Positions 27,417 to 35,844 of a stretch of 64,000 nucleotides of DNA are shown here, one piece after another (position 1 is the stretch's first letter; every line of letters starts with the position of its first letter). A model generated the notes under the pieces. That model was not told the origin of the DNA and made no database searches. It worked only from the letters and a program-made list of their open reading frames with translations. The position numbers were made by a program, and so were the translations under genes. Source of the DNA: Pseudomonas serbica (lineage in GTDB: Bacteria > Pseudomonadota > Gammaproteobacteria > Pseudomonadales > Pseudomonadaceae); contig NZ_JAQIYM010000004.1 in assembly GCF_028823535.1 (NCBI RefSeq), positions 62,001 to 126,000 of the forward strand, read 5' to 3'.

Positions 27417-27629
27417 ATGACCATGGACTTGAAACAACACCTGGACACCGCCAATCAATACATCGGCCGGCCATACACCGAGGAACTTCGCGAAGAACTC
27501 GCCAACAAGACCGGCCTGGCGGTACGACCGAGGGGCAACGGGTTCATCTTGACCAAGGACTACAACCCCGCACGGATCAACCTGCTGGTCGAGAACGAAA
27601 TCATCACCCACGCCACCATGGGTAACTGA
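27417..27629 (+). CDS. I78-type peptidase inhibitor-like protein
   Basis: A 70-residue protein. The pattern IGRPYTEELREELANKTG followed by VRPRGNGFILTKDYNPARINLLVEN fits the I78 inhibitor fold (an RVxRPG-type loop and a DYxPxRLN strand). I78 proteins inhibit serine peptidases. There is no signal peptide here, so it would be cytoplasmic. The start is preceded by AAGGAAG. A terminator follows. Confidence is limited because the protein is short. Confidence 0.7.
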   Translation: MTMDLKQHLDTANQYIGRPYTEELREELANKTGLAVRPRGNGFILTKDYNPARINLLVENEIITHATMGN

Positions 27630-27683
27630 TTCGCCCTGCGTACCCGCGCAGCTAAAATCCCTGACAGTTTTTTGCACAAACAA

Positions 27684-27719
27684 AAAAGCCCCGTAACTTT
27701 TCAGCTACGGGGCTTTTTC
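27684..27719. terminator. Bidirectional terminator (27629 gene / tRNA-Ser)
   Basis: The stem AAGCCCCGTA / TACGGGGCTT with the loop ACTTTTCAGC has a T-tract on both strands (TTTTTC on plus, TTTTTTG on minus). It would end both the I78-like gene and the convergent tRNA-Ser. Confidence 0.85.
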
Positions 27720-27726
27720 TATGTAA

Positions 27727-27816
27727 TGGCGGAGAGATAGGGATTCGAACCCTAGGTACCGGTGAAGGTACAACGGATTTCGAATCCGTCCCATTCGGCC
27801 ACTCTGGCATCTCTCC
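27727..27816 (-). tRNA. tRNA-Ser (anticodon CGA)
   Basis: On the minus strand a 90-base serine tRNA with a long variable arm begins GGAGAGATGCCAGAG and ends TCTCTCC-GCCA. The anticodon arm is ACGGA-TTCGAAA-TCCGT, giving anticodon CGA for UCG codons. The T-arm reads GGTTCGAATCC. The 3' CCA is encoded. It lies downstream of purC, as seen in other pseudomonads. Confidence 0.95.
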
Positions 27817-27900
27817 AACGGCGCGCATCATATCAACACTTTTGCCGAAAGCAAACCCTCTTTAGCAAATTTTTTCTGTGCTATCAGATGCTTGCGTCGA

Positions 27901-28614
27901 TTAAAGCGGTACGCCCAGACGGTTGGCGACTTCTTCGTAGGCTTCGATGACGTCACCGAGGCCCTGGCGGAAGCGGTCCTTGTCCATTTTCTTCTTGGTC
28001 GCCTTGTCCCACAGGCGGCAGCCGTCCGGGCTGAATTCGTCGCCCAGGACGATGGAGCCGTCGTGGAACACGCCGAATTCCAGTTTGAAGTCGACGAGCA
28101 GCAGGCCGGCGTCGTCGAACAGTTTGCTCAGGACTTCGTTGACCTTGAGCGACAGCTCCTTCATGCGCGCCAGTTGCTCGGCAGTGCCCCAACCGAACGC
28201 CACGACGTGGGATTCGTTGATGAACGGGTCGCCCTTGGCGTCGTCTTTCAGGAACAGTTCGAAGGTGTAAGGGTTGAGCTTCATGCCTTCTTCGACGCCC
28301 AGGCGCTTGACCAGGCTGCCGGCGGCGTAGTTACGCACGACGCACTCGACCGGGATCATGTCGAGCTTCTTCACCAGGCACTCGTTGTCACCCAGCAGTT
28401 TGTCGAACTGGGTCGGCACGCCGGCGGCTTCGAGTTTCTGCATGATGAAGGCGTTGAACTTGTTGTTCACCATGCCTTTGCGGTCCAGCTGTTCGATGCG
28501 CTTGCCGTCGAACGCCGAAGTGTCGTTGCGAAACAGCAGGATCAAGCGGTTAGCGTCGTCGGTCTTGTAAACCGATTTGGCTTTGCCGCGGTAGAGTTCT
28601 TCACGTTTTTCCAT
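27901..28614 (-). CDS. purC: Phosphoribosylaminoimidazole-succinocarboxamide synthase
   Basis: A 237-residue SAICAR synthetase. It condenses CAIR with aspartate using ATP in purine biosynthesis. The motifs [13 protein letters not shown] (about 8-20), [15 protein letters not shown] (about 94-108) and [10 protein letters not shown] (about 175-184) are typical. It is the last gene of a dapA-bamC-MBL-purC run on the minus strand. Confidence 0.95.
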   Translation of the reverse strand: MEKREELYRGKAKSVYKTDDANRLILLFRNDTSAFDGKRIEQLDRKGMVNNKFNAFIMQKLEAAGVPTQFDKLLGDNECLVKKLDMIPVECVVRNYAAGSLVKRLGVEEGMKLNPYTFELFLKDDAKGDPFINESHVVAFGWGTAEQLARMKELSLKVNEVLSKLFDDAGLLLVDFKLEFGVFHDGSIVLGDEFSPDGCRLWDKATKKKMDKDRFRQGLGDVIEAYEEVANRLGVPL

Positions 28615-28642
28615 GATGGGCTCCGCTTGCTAAGTAGGTGGG

Positions 28643-29401
28643 CTAGGCGATGTGACGCCAGTCGAGCCCTGAATCTTGATCGGCCAGTTGCAGCCAGTCC
28701 GGGTCGCACCCAAGGGTGTCGACAAAACATTGCCGGGCCAGCCGCGGCAGGTTGTTCTTGCTGCTCAGATGGGCCAGGACCAGGTGTTGCAGGTCTTTCC
28801 AGCCCAACTCGGACACCAGGAATGCCGCCTGATGGTTGTTCAAATGTCCCAGCTCACCGCCCACCCGTTGCTTGAGAAAGTACGGGTAATGACCGCGGGC
28901 CAGCATGTCCCGGCAATGGTTGGCCTCGATCATCAATGCATCGAGGTCGCGGTAGCCTTCCAGCACCTTGTCGCAATATGAGCCCAGGTCGGTCAACAGG
29001 CCGAAGCGCCGCTCACCGTCACTGAACACGTATTGCGTCGGCTCCTGCGCATCGTGGGCCACGGCAATGACACCAATGCTCAAGCTGCCGATCTGCAGTT
29101 GTTCGCCACCGGCCAGGAAGCCCGCGGGCTCGACCGGCTTGCGCATCCCGCGCAGGGTGCCGCGACTGAGGTAGACAGGCAGATTGTAGCGCCGAGACAG
29201 CAAACCCACGCCATGCACGTGGTCGGCATGTTCGTGGGTCACGAGTATCGCGCTCAACTGCGCAGGGTCTACACCCAGGCGCAGCAAGCGTTTTTCGGTT
29301 TCCCGCAGGGAGAAACCACAATCCACCAGCACATACGTATCAGCGCTGGCTATCAGCGTGCCATTCCCTTGGCTACCGCTGCCGAGAACGGCAAAACGCA
29401 T
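28643..29401 (-). CDS. MBL-fold metallo-hydrolase (YycJ/WalJ-like)
   Basis: A 252-residue cytoplasmic metallo-beta-lactamase-fold protein. It opens MRFAVLGSGSQGNGTL and has the metal motif ILVTHEHADHVHGVG (about 54-68). Downstream ligands are in the VIAVAHDAQEP and MIEANHCRDM segments. It fits the YycJ/WalJ group, which are nucleases or hydrolases in DNA-repair-linked contexts. It is four bases after bamC and 28 before purC, an arrangement conserved in pseudomonads. Confidence 0.9.
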   Translation of the reverse strand: MRFAVLGSGSQGNGTLIASADTYVLVDCGFSLRETEKRLLRLGVDPAQLSAILVTHEHADHVHGVGLLSRRYNLPVYLSRGTLRGMRKPVEPAGFLAGGEQLQIGSLSIGVIAVAHDAQEPTQYVFSDGERRFGLLTDLGSYCDKVLEGYRDLDALMIEANHCRDMLARGHYPYFLKQRVGGELGHLNNHQAAFLVSELGWKDLQHLVLAHLSSKNNLPRLARQCFVDTLGCDPDWLQLADQDSGLDWRHIA

Positions 29402-29405
29402 GTGA

Positions 29406-30521
29406 TCAGCCCAAATTGTCCTGAATCACGCTCAACACTTTGCGCGCCACGTCAGCCGGCGCCACGGTGTTGATGTTTTTCTCGACGGTGACCTGGACGT
29501 TCTCGCCGACCTTGCTCAGGCGAACCTGATAGCGCTCGGCACGGGACTCGACTTCTTCCTTGCTCGGCGCGCTGCCGAACAGGCCGCTGAAGAACCCGGG
29601 CTTGTCGTCTTTCTTCTCGGCTTTTTCAGCGAGGTTGATGTAGTACAGGCCAAGGCTGCGGTTGATGTCTTCAACCCGCCATTCGCCTTGCTCCAGCGCA
29701 CGACCGACGCTCGACCAGGCACGATCCAGGTCGGTACCGACGTTCAGCACCGGGTTGCCGCTACCATCTTCGCTCAGGCTGATGCGGCTTGGCGCGTCAA
29801 AGTCACGGGACGCCAGCATGGACACCGAACCGCCCTTCTCGGAGATACGGCTCATGCTCGCCAGCATGTCGTCGACCAGTGCCGCGTCCAGGCCAGTGTT
29901 GACCGAACGGTTGGTAAAGGCGACATCGGCAGTGCTGCCGGCAGGACGCTCGGCGGTAACCACGTAGATTTCACTGGTATTGCGCTGTACACCCGGCTCG
30001 ATACGTACCCGGGCACGGATTTCGCTGTCAGAGGCGACGCCGGCTGCGCTCAGGCGCTTGGCCATTGCGGCGGACAGTTCGTCGGAATGCTGCCAGGTGG
30101 TGGTGAACTCGCCGGTTTGCGGACGCTGTTCGTCCAGGCGGAAACCGTTGTCCTGAAAGAACTGTACGGCCACGGGCCAGGCTTCCGCTGGCGGGTTCTG
30201 CGCCAGGATCGAGCGCGTATCGCCGCTCTTTTGCAGCGAGTAGGCGCTGGCGTCGGCGGCGGCCGTCAATGGCTGAGGCCGCGGTACGACGTATTCGCCC
30301 TTGGCGGTGTCATCGGCGACGTTGCGCGGAATCGGCAACAGCGGATCCAGGCGCTTGGCGGTGGTGATATCCGGTGGCAATTGCATCGGTGCAGTCTGTT
30401 GCGCTTCCAGGTAGTCGCTACCACGGTCACGGAAATAACCATCCGGGCCCCAGAGCCATCCACAGCCACTGGTGCTGGAGATGATCAAGGCAAGCGCGGA
30501 AAGTCCGGCCATTCGCTTCAT
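29406..30521 (-). CDS. bamC: Outer membrane assembly lipoprotein BamC
   Basis: A 371-residue lipoprotein of the BAM complex that folds outer membrane beta-barrels. The lipoprotein signal is MKRMAGLSALALIISSTSGC, with the lipidated Cys near residue 20. The Cys is followed by a long unstructured N-terminal lasso and two helix-grip domains. The start at 30521 was chosen because the upstream frame has no signal-peptide match. It is 17 bases after dapA, the normal arrangement (dapA-bamC). Confidence 0.92.
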   Translation of the reverse strand: MKRMAGLSALALIISSTSGCGWLWGPDGYFRDRGSDYLEAQQTAPMQLPPDITTAKRLDPLLPIPRNVADDTAKGEYVVPRPQPLTAAADASAYSLQKSGDTRSILAQNPPAEAWPVAVQFFQDNGFRLDEQRPQTGEFTTTWQHSDELSAAMAKRLSAAGVASDSEIRARVRIEPGVQRNTSEIYVVTAERPAGSTADVAFTNRSVNTGLDAALVDDMLASMSRISEKGGSVSMLASRDFDAPSRISLSEDGSGNPVLNVGTDLDRAWSSVGRALEQGEWRVEDINRSLGLYYINLAEKAEKKDDKPGFFSGLFGSAPSKEEVESRAERYQVRLSKVGENVQVTVEKNINTVAPADVARKVLSVIQDNLG

Positions 30522-30538
30522 GCGTTGTACTTCCTCAA

Positions 30539-31417
30539 TTAAACCAGGACGCCGGACTGGCGCATGGCCTGCCGCAGCGGTTCGTGACATTCGGCGCTGA
30601 GCCAGGTGAGCGGCAGACGGATTCCGTCCGGCATCAGGCCCATTTCATGCAGCGCCCATTTCACGGGAATTGGATTGGACTCGATAAACAGGGTTTTATT
30701 GAGTGGCATCAGTTTTTGGTGAATGGCGCGGGCCTTCTCGGCTTCGCCGTTCAGTGCAGCAATGCACAGGTCGGCCATGTCACGCGGGGCGACGTTGGCC
30801 GTCACCGAAATGTTGCCTTTACCGCCCAGCAGGATCAGTTCGACAGCGGTGGCGTCGTCACCGGAGATCACCAGGAAGTTGCTGTCGACGCCGTCGATGA
30901 TGGCCTTGGCGCGCTGCAGGTCGCCGGTGGCTTCCTTGATACCGATGATGTTCTTGACGGTCGACAGGCGGATCACGGTCTCGGCCAGCATGTCGCAAGC
31001 GGTGCGGCCTGGCACGTTGTAGAGGATCTGCGGGATGTCGACGGCTTCGGCGATCGCCTTGAAGTGCTGGTACAGGCCTTCCTGGGTCGGCTTGTTGTAG
31101 TACGGCGTGACCAGCAGGCAAGCATCGGCGCCAGCGTTCTTCGCATTGGTGGTCAGCTCGATCGCCTCGCGAGTCGAGTTGGCGCCGGTACCGGCGATGA
31201 CCGGAATGCGGCCGTTGACCTGCTTGACTACGCGACGGATCACTTCGATGTGTTCGCTCACATCAAGGGTGGCCGATTCACCTGTAGTGCCGACCGCCAC
31301 GATGGCGTGGGTGCCGTTTTGCAGGTGAAAGTCCACCAGTTTGCTCAAGCTGTCCCAGTCGAGACGACCTTGTGCATCCATGGGTGTGACCAGTGCCACC
31401 ATACTGCCCGCAATCAT
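30539..31417 (-). CDS. dapA: 4-hydroxy-tetrahydrodipicolinate synthase
   Basis: A 292-residue enzyme that condenses pyruvate and aspartate semialdehyde in lysine and peptidoglycan-diaminopimelate synthesis. The catalytic Lys161 (NIIGIKEATGDL) and Tyr133 (YNVPGRT) sit at the E. coli positions, and VGTTGESATL forms the substrate loop. The start is the ATG at 31415-31417; the open frame upstream of it is not part of the protein. Confidence 0.95.
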   Translation of the reverse strand: MIAGSMVALVTPMDAQGRLDWDSLSKLVDFHLQNGTHAIVAVGTTGESATLDVSEHIEVIRRVVKQVNGRIPVIAGTGANSTREAIELTTNAKNAGADACLLVTPYYNKPTQEGLYQHFKAIAEAVDIPQILYNVPGRTACDMLAETVIRLSTVKNIIGIKEATGDLQRAKAIIDGVDSNFLVISGDDATAVELILLGGKGNISVTANVAPRDMADLCIAALNGEAEKARAIHQKLMPLNKTLFIESNPIPVKWALHEMGLMPDGIRLPLTWLSAECHEPLRQAMRQSGVLV

Positions 31418-31747
31418 GCAACCGCTCCTGCCGGAAAAAGAGAGCCGTAATGGTACTGGCGCCAAGATGCTTGTACAAGCGAAGTACTGCGCTGCCGCCA
31501 TTCCCCTTGGCGCTGCTTTTCGCTACCCTTCAGACTTTGATCGATACTGCTAAGCTCGTATTTCGGGTTTGCGCCTCCATTTTCGACATCACAAGCCCCC
31601 GATCCAGGGTTGCCACCCCCGCTCCTGCCGCTCTGGAGCCACGTTGCGACCTTGTGCCCGAGGCTTTGCGAATTCGCATGCGCAGGCTCGCTCCCGGCAA
31701 AACCCGCCGATAGAAGTACCGACCGCTCATCGCTTTAGGAATGCTGC
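31418..31747. other. Divergent promoter region dapA / gcvR
   Basis: A 330-base region with no gene. It contains one degenerate REP-like segment near 31670-31695 (TTCGCATGCGCAGGCTCGCTCCC). Promoter candidates exist but none is strong enough to call. Confidence 0.5.
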
Positions 31748-32308
31748 ATGTCCACCCCCACAGTTCGCGAACAATTCCTTGTCATCAGTGCCCTCGGCGC
31801 CAACCCCATGGAGCTGACTAACGTCCTGTGCCGCGCCAGCCATGAAAATCGCTGCGCCGTGGTCACCTCCCGCCTGACCCGTCATGGCGAGTGCAGTGCG
31901 CTGGTCCTCGAAATCTCTGGCAGCTGGGACGCCCTGGCTCGCCTGGAAGGCAGCCTGCCGACCCTGGCAAAGCGGCACGCCTTCACCGTCAATGTGGTCC
32001 GCAGCGCGGCCCTGGAAAACCGTCCCCAGGCGTTGCCCTACGTGGCCTATGTCAGCTCGGCCTACCGCTCGGACATCATCAACGAGCTGTGCCAGTTCTT
32101 CATGGATCACAACGTCGAGCTGGAAAACCTGACCTGTGACACCTATCAGGCGCCTCAGACCGGCGGCACCATGCTCAACGCCACGTTTACCGTGACCTTG
32201 CCGGCCGGTGTGCAAATCAGCTGGTTGCGCGACCAGTTCCTCGACTTCGCCGACGCACTGAACCTCGACGCCCTGATCGAACCATGGCGTCCACAGAACC
32301 CAATGTAA
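31748..32308 (+). CDS. gcvR: Glycine cleavage system regulator-like protein (GcvR, ACT domains)
   Basis: A 186-residue protein with two ACT domains. The first is near residues 7-80 (REQFLVISALGANPMELTN) and the second near 92-170 (ALPYVAYVSSAYRSDIINEL). GcvR antagonises GcvA in E. coli; in Pseudomonas the role may differ. It is 10 bases ahead of bcp, a conserved pair in this genus. Confidence 0.88.
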   Translation: MSTPTVREQFLVISALGANPMELTNVLCRASHENRCAVVTSRLTRHGECSALVLEISGSWDALARLEGSLPTLAKRHAFTVNVVRSAALENRPQALPYVAYVSSAYRSDIINELCQFFMDHNVELENLTCDTYQAPQTGGTMLNATFTVTLPAGVQISWLRDQFLDFADALNLDALIEPWRPQNPM

Positions 32309-32318
32309 GGAAGCATTC

Positions 32319-32792
32319 ATGGCCGTTGCACTCGACCAACCGGTTGCCGACTTCGAAGCACCCGCCACCAGCGGGCAAACCGTGCGCCTCGCCGACCTCA
32401 AGGGCAAGCAGGTAGTCATCTACTTCTACCCCAAGGACAGCACGCCGGGCTGCACCACCCAGGGCCAGGGCTTTCGCGATCAGCTGGACGCCTTCAAGGC
32501 GGCCAACACCGAAGTGTTCGGTGTGTCCCGCGACAGCCTCAAGTCCCATGAGAACTTCAAGGCCAAGCAGGCCTTTACCTTCGAGCTGATCAGCGACAAG
32601 GAAGAAGCGCTCTGCCAGCTGTTTGATGTGATCAAGCTGAAAAAGCTCTATGGCAAGGAATACATGGGCGTGGATCGCAGCACGTTCCTGATCGACAAGG
32701 ACGGTGTGCTGCGTCAGGAATGGCGTGGCGTGAAGGTACCGGGGCATGTGGATGCGGTGTTGGCGGCGGCACAGGCCCTTAACCAAGCCTGA
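32319..32792 (+). CDS. bcp: Thioredoxin-dependent peroxiredoxin (Bcp/PrxQ)
   Basis: A 157-residue peroxiredoxin reducing H2O2 and organic peroxides. The peroxidatic Cys45 is in PKDSTPGCTTQGQGF. In E. coli Bcp the resolving Cys lies five residues later; here that position is Gln, and the only other cysteine is Cys99 (EEALCQLFD). It may therefore work as a 1-Cys enzyme or with an atypical disulfide. It directly follows gcvR. Confidence 0.92.
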   Translation: MAVALDQPVADFEAPATSGQTVRLADLKGKQVVIYFYPKDSTPGCTTQGQGFRDQLDAFKAANTEVFGVSRDSLKSHENFKAKQAFTFELISDKEEALCQLFDVIKLKKLYGKEYMGVDRSTFLIDKDGVLRQEWRGVKVPGHVDAVLAAAQALNQA

Positions 32793-32816
32793 TTAATTGG
32801 ATGTCTGTTCTGACGC

Positions 32817-32884
32817 CTTCGCTGGCAAGCCAGCTCCTACAATGGTCGCGCGCACCTTGTAGGAGCTGGCTTGCCAGCGAAGAG
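32817..32884. repeat. REPIN (REP pair, short spacer)
   Basis: Left arm CTTCGCTGGCAAGCCAGCTCCTACA and right arm TTGTAGGAGCTGGCTTGCCAGCGAAG, separated by about 15 bases. It lies between two convergent genes. Confidence 0.9.
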
Positions 32885-32901
32885 GCCCTCAAAGCCCGTA
32901 T

Positions 32902-33975
32902 TCAAAGGAGCGGCGCCACCACCGGCTCCTTGCGCGGCCACGCATCCAGCACGGCCTTGAACAGCGTCGCCAGGGGAATCGCAAAGAACACCCCCCAGAA
33001 GCCCCATAGCCCGCCAAACAACAACACCGCGCAGATGATCGCCACCGGATGCAGGTTTACCGCTTCCGAGAACAGCAACGGCACCAGCACGTTACCGTCC
33101 AGCGTCTGGATAATCCCGTACACCGCCATCAGATAAATGAACTGATCGCTCCAGCCCCACTGGAACAGCGCAATCAGGAACACTGGCACGGTGACCACCA
33201 CCGCCCCCACGTAGGGCACGACCACCGAGATGCCCACCAGCAAGGCCAGCAGCGCCGCGTAGTTGAGGTCCAGGACCACAAAGGCGACGTAGGTCACCCC
33301 ACCACAAATGAAGATCTCGATGACTTTGCCACGAATGTAGTTGGCGATCTGTCGGTTCATCTCACGGGCGACGCGGGTGATCAGCGCCCGCTCGCGGGGC
33401 AGGTAGCCGCGCACCCACTGGCCGATCATCTCCCGGTCCTTGAGAAAGAAGAACACCAGGATCGGCACCAGCACCAGGTAGATCATGATGTTGACCAGCA
33501 GGGGCAGGCTGGACAGCGAAAACGTCAGCGCCCATTGGCCAAACTTGCCGATCTCGCCCCGCGCCACTTCGATGGCCTGCAGCACCTGCTCGTCGGACAC
33601 CAGGTGCGGGTAGCGCTCCGGCAGCAACAGCAACAGCGTCTGCCACTTGGCGAGCATGCCAGGCAATTCGTTGAAAAGAGTGATCAGTTGATGCCAGAGC
33701 AACGGCACCACGACCACCATGAACACCAGCAGCAGCCCCATGAATAGCGCGAAGACCAGCCCCACCGCGACGCCACCCGGCACCCGCAAGCGCTCGAGGC
33801 TCACCACCAGGCCCTGCATCAGGTAGGCCAGTACCATCCCCGCCAGCACCGGCGCGAGCATTCCGCCCAAGGTCAGCACGGCGGTGAATGCCAGGAACAA
33901 CAGGACCGCCAGAACCACGGCTTCTTCGTCGGAGAAATAGCGCTGAATCCAGTCGCGCAACACTTTGAACATCAA
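32902..33975 (-). CDS. AI-2E family transporter / PerM-like permease
   Basis: A 357-residue membrane protein with about seven hydrophobic segments, of the AI-2E/PerM family. It has the family segments FLKDREMIGQWVRGYLPRER and the Pro/Gly-rich YVGAVVVTVPVFLIALFQWG. The last part is GLWGFWGVFFAIPLATLFKAVLDAWP. The MMFKVLRDW start could be one residue later. It is adjacent to tusA and bcp, as in other Pseudomonas genomes. The transported substrate is unknown. Confidence 0.85.
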   Translation of the reverse strand: MMFKVLRDWIQRYFSDEEAVVLAVLLFLAFTAVLTLGGMLAPVLAGMVLAYLMQGLVVSLERLRVPGGVAVGLVFALFMGLLLVFMVVVVPLLWHQLITLFNELPGMLAKWQTLLLLLPERYPHLVSDEQVLQAIEVARGEIGKFGQWALTFSLSSLPLLVNIMIYLVLVPILVFFFLKDREMIGQWVRGYLPRERALITRVAREMNRQIANYIRGKVIEIFICGGVTYVAFVVLDLNYAALLALLVGISVVVPYVGAVVVTVPVFLIALFQWGWSDQFIYLMAVYGIIQTLDGNVLVPLLFSEAVNLHPVAIICAVLLFGGLWGFWGVFFAIPLATLFKAVLDAWPRKEPVVAPLL

Positions 33976-34003
33976 TAATCCTTAAGAACGAACGCAGCAG
34001 GTT

Positions 34004-34243
34004 TCAGGCTTTTTTCAACCAGTAACGGTAAATGCCCGCTTCATCTTCTTCACGAAGCAGCGTATGACCGGCCAATCGGGCAAAGGTGCGGAAATCACGC
34101 TGCGAACCCGCATCGGTGGCAATGACCTTGAGCACCGCGCCACTGGCCATCCGGTTAAGTTCCATCTTGGCCTTGAGCAACGGCAAGGGGCAATTGAGGC
34201 CACTGGCGTCGAGCTCAACATCATGGGCTACAGCGTCGATCAT
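34004..34243 (-). CDS. tusA: Sulfurtransferase TusA
   Basis: A 79-residue sulfur carrier protein with the TusA motif ASGLNCPLPLLKAKMELNR, where Cys18 carries the persulfide. It supplies sulfur for 2-thiouridine at tRNA wobble positions and for other pathways. It is divergent from the M48 metalloprotease gene and 28 bases upstream of the perM-like gene on the same strand. Confidence 0.92.
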   Translation of the reverse strand: MIDAVAHDVELDASGLNCPLPLLKAKMELNRMASGAVLKVIATDAGSQRDFRTFARLAGHTLLREEDEAGIYRYWLKKA

Positions 34244-34341
34244 TGCATCACTCCGGGTCAGGTGGTTGAGTTACCTAGAATATCTGGTCGCAAGGCTGGT
34301 GTCCGGCTACAGTAAGCTCTTTGTCGACTAAGGCTCTGTGC

Positions 34342-35775
34342 ATGACTTTTTTGCGCCCTACCCTGCTGACGCTCGCTTGCCTGCTCGCCTCACCGGGCTT
34401 CGCCGACGACCTGCCGTCACTCGGCGACGCCAGTTCTGCCATTGTCTCGCCGCAACAGGAATACCAATTGGGCCGCGCCTGGCTTGCCCTGTTGCGCAGC
34501 CAGGTGGCGCAGCTCAACGACCCGCAGCTCAAGGACTACGTCGAGTCCAGCGTCTACCGCCTGGTGGAGACCAGCCAGGTCAATGACCGGCGCCTGGAGT
34601 TCATCCTGATCAACAGCCCGCAACTCAACGCGTTCGCGGCGCCCGGCGGAATTGTCGGGGTCAACGGCGGCCTGTTCCTCAATGCGCAGACCGAAGGCGA
34701 ATATGCCTCGGTACTGGCTCACGAATTGGCTCACTTGTCGCAGCGCCACTTTGCCCGTGGCGTCGAGGCCCAGCAACGCATGCAAGTACCAATGATGGCC
34801 GCGTTGCTGGCCGGTATCGTGATCGCGGCGGCCGGTGGCGGCGATGCCGGTATTGCGGCGATTGCAGGGACGCAGGCGGCGGCTATCCAGGAGCAGCGGC
34901 GATTCTCTCGGCAAAACGAACAGGAAGCCGATCGCATCGGCATCGTCAATCTGGAAAAGGCCGGCTACGACCCGCGCTCCATGCCCACCATGTTCGAACG
35001 CCTGGGGCGCCAGTACCGCTTCGACGCCAAGCCACCGGAATTCCTGCTGACTCACCCGGTGACCGAATCACGTATCGCTGACACCCGCAACCGTGCCGAG
35101 CAGGCCCCGCAAGGCGGCATCGAAGACACCCTGCGCTATCAGTTGATTCGCGCACGGGTGCAGCTGATCTATGAAGAAACCCCGGGCCTGGGCGCCAAGC
35201 GTTTCCGCGCCCTGCTGGATGAAAACCCGAAAAGCGATGTGGCGCGCTACGGTCTTGCGATCGCCCAGATCAAGGGTGGCCAGCTGAACGAAGCACGGGA
35301 AAACCTCAAGTTGCTGCTGGCCAAGGCGCCGAACGAGATCATCTACAACCTCGCCCAGGTCGATCTGGACATCACCAACAATCGCCTGCCGGATGCACAG
35401 TCCCGGGTGGACCGGATGCTGGCGCAGTACCCCGGCAATTATCCGCTGAACCAGGTTCGCGTCGACCTGTTGCTGAAACAGAACCGCGCCGCCGATGCCG
35501 AAAAGGCCCTCGAAGGCCTGCTCAAATCGCGTCCGGACGATCCGGATGTGTGGTATCAGGTCGCCGAAACACGCGGACTGTCAGGCAATATCATTGGCCT
35601 GCACCAGGCGCGCGCCGAGTATTTCGCGCTGGTGGGCGACTATCGCCAGGCCATCCAGCAGCTGGACTTTGCCAAACGCAAAGCCGGCACGAACTTCCCT
35701 CTGTCCTCGCGCATCGATGCCCGCCAGCGCGAGCTGATGGAGCAGGAACGCATGATCAAGGACATGATGGGCTGA
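34342..35775 (+). CDS. bepA: M48-family metalloprotease with TPR region (BepA-like)
   Basis: A 477-residue periplasmic protease with a signal peptide (MTFLRPTLLTLACLLASPGFA, cut near residue 21). The zinc motif is SVLAHELAHLSQRH (about 127-140) and the third ligand is in RQNEQEADRIG. Residues 270-470 are tetratricopeptide-like helices. This matches BepA/YfgC, which checks LptD and BAM-substrate folding. The start at 34342 gives a clean signal peptide; the track start with a TTG seven codons earlier is less likely. A terminator follows at once. Confidence 0.9.
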   Translation: MTFLRPTLLTLACLLASPGFADDLPSLGDASSAIVSPQQEYQLGRAWLALLRSQVAQLNDPQLKDYVESSVYRLVETSQVNDRRLEFILINSPQLNAFAAPGGIVGVNGGLFLNAQTEGEYASVLAHELAHLSQRHFARGVEAQQRMQVPMMAALLAGIVIAAAGGGDAGIAAIAGTQAAAIQEQRRFSRQNEQEADRIGIVNLEKAGYDPRSMPTMFERLGRQYRFDAKPPEFLLTHPVTESRIADTRNRAEQAPQGGIEDTLRYQLIRARVQLIYEETPGLGAKRFRALLDENPKSDVARYGLAIAQIKGGQLNEARENLKLLLAKAPNEIIYNLAQVDLDITNNRLPDAQSRVDRMLAQYPGNYPLNQVRVDLLLKQNRAADAEKALEGLLKSRPDDPDVWYQVAETRGLSGNIIGLHQARAEYFALVGDYRQAIQQLDFAKRKAGTNFPLSSRIDARQRELMEQERMIKDMMG

Positions 35776-35792
35776 CAAGTTTGCGCACCCGC

Positions 35793-35825
35793 AAAAAAAA
35801 ACCGCCTCTTTCGAGGCGGTTTTTT
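35793..35825. terminator. Bidirectional terminator between bepA and mucD
   Basis: The stem ACCGCCTC (35801-35808) / GAGGCGGT (35813-35820) with the loop TTTC has an A-tract on the left and a T-tract on the right, so it works on both strands. It separates two convergent genes. Confidence 0.92.
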
Positions 35826-35844
35826 CATTCAGCCAACCAGCAGA

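Noticed and set aside
27203..27625. 140-residue plus-strand frame in the AT-rich region
   Set aside because: Its second half is out of frame with, and shadows, the I78-like gene. Its first half shows no family features, so I leave it out.
27727..27816. tRNA-Ser as the attachment site of an integrated island
   Set aside because: I found no integrase and no repeated tRNA 3' end nearby.
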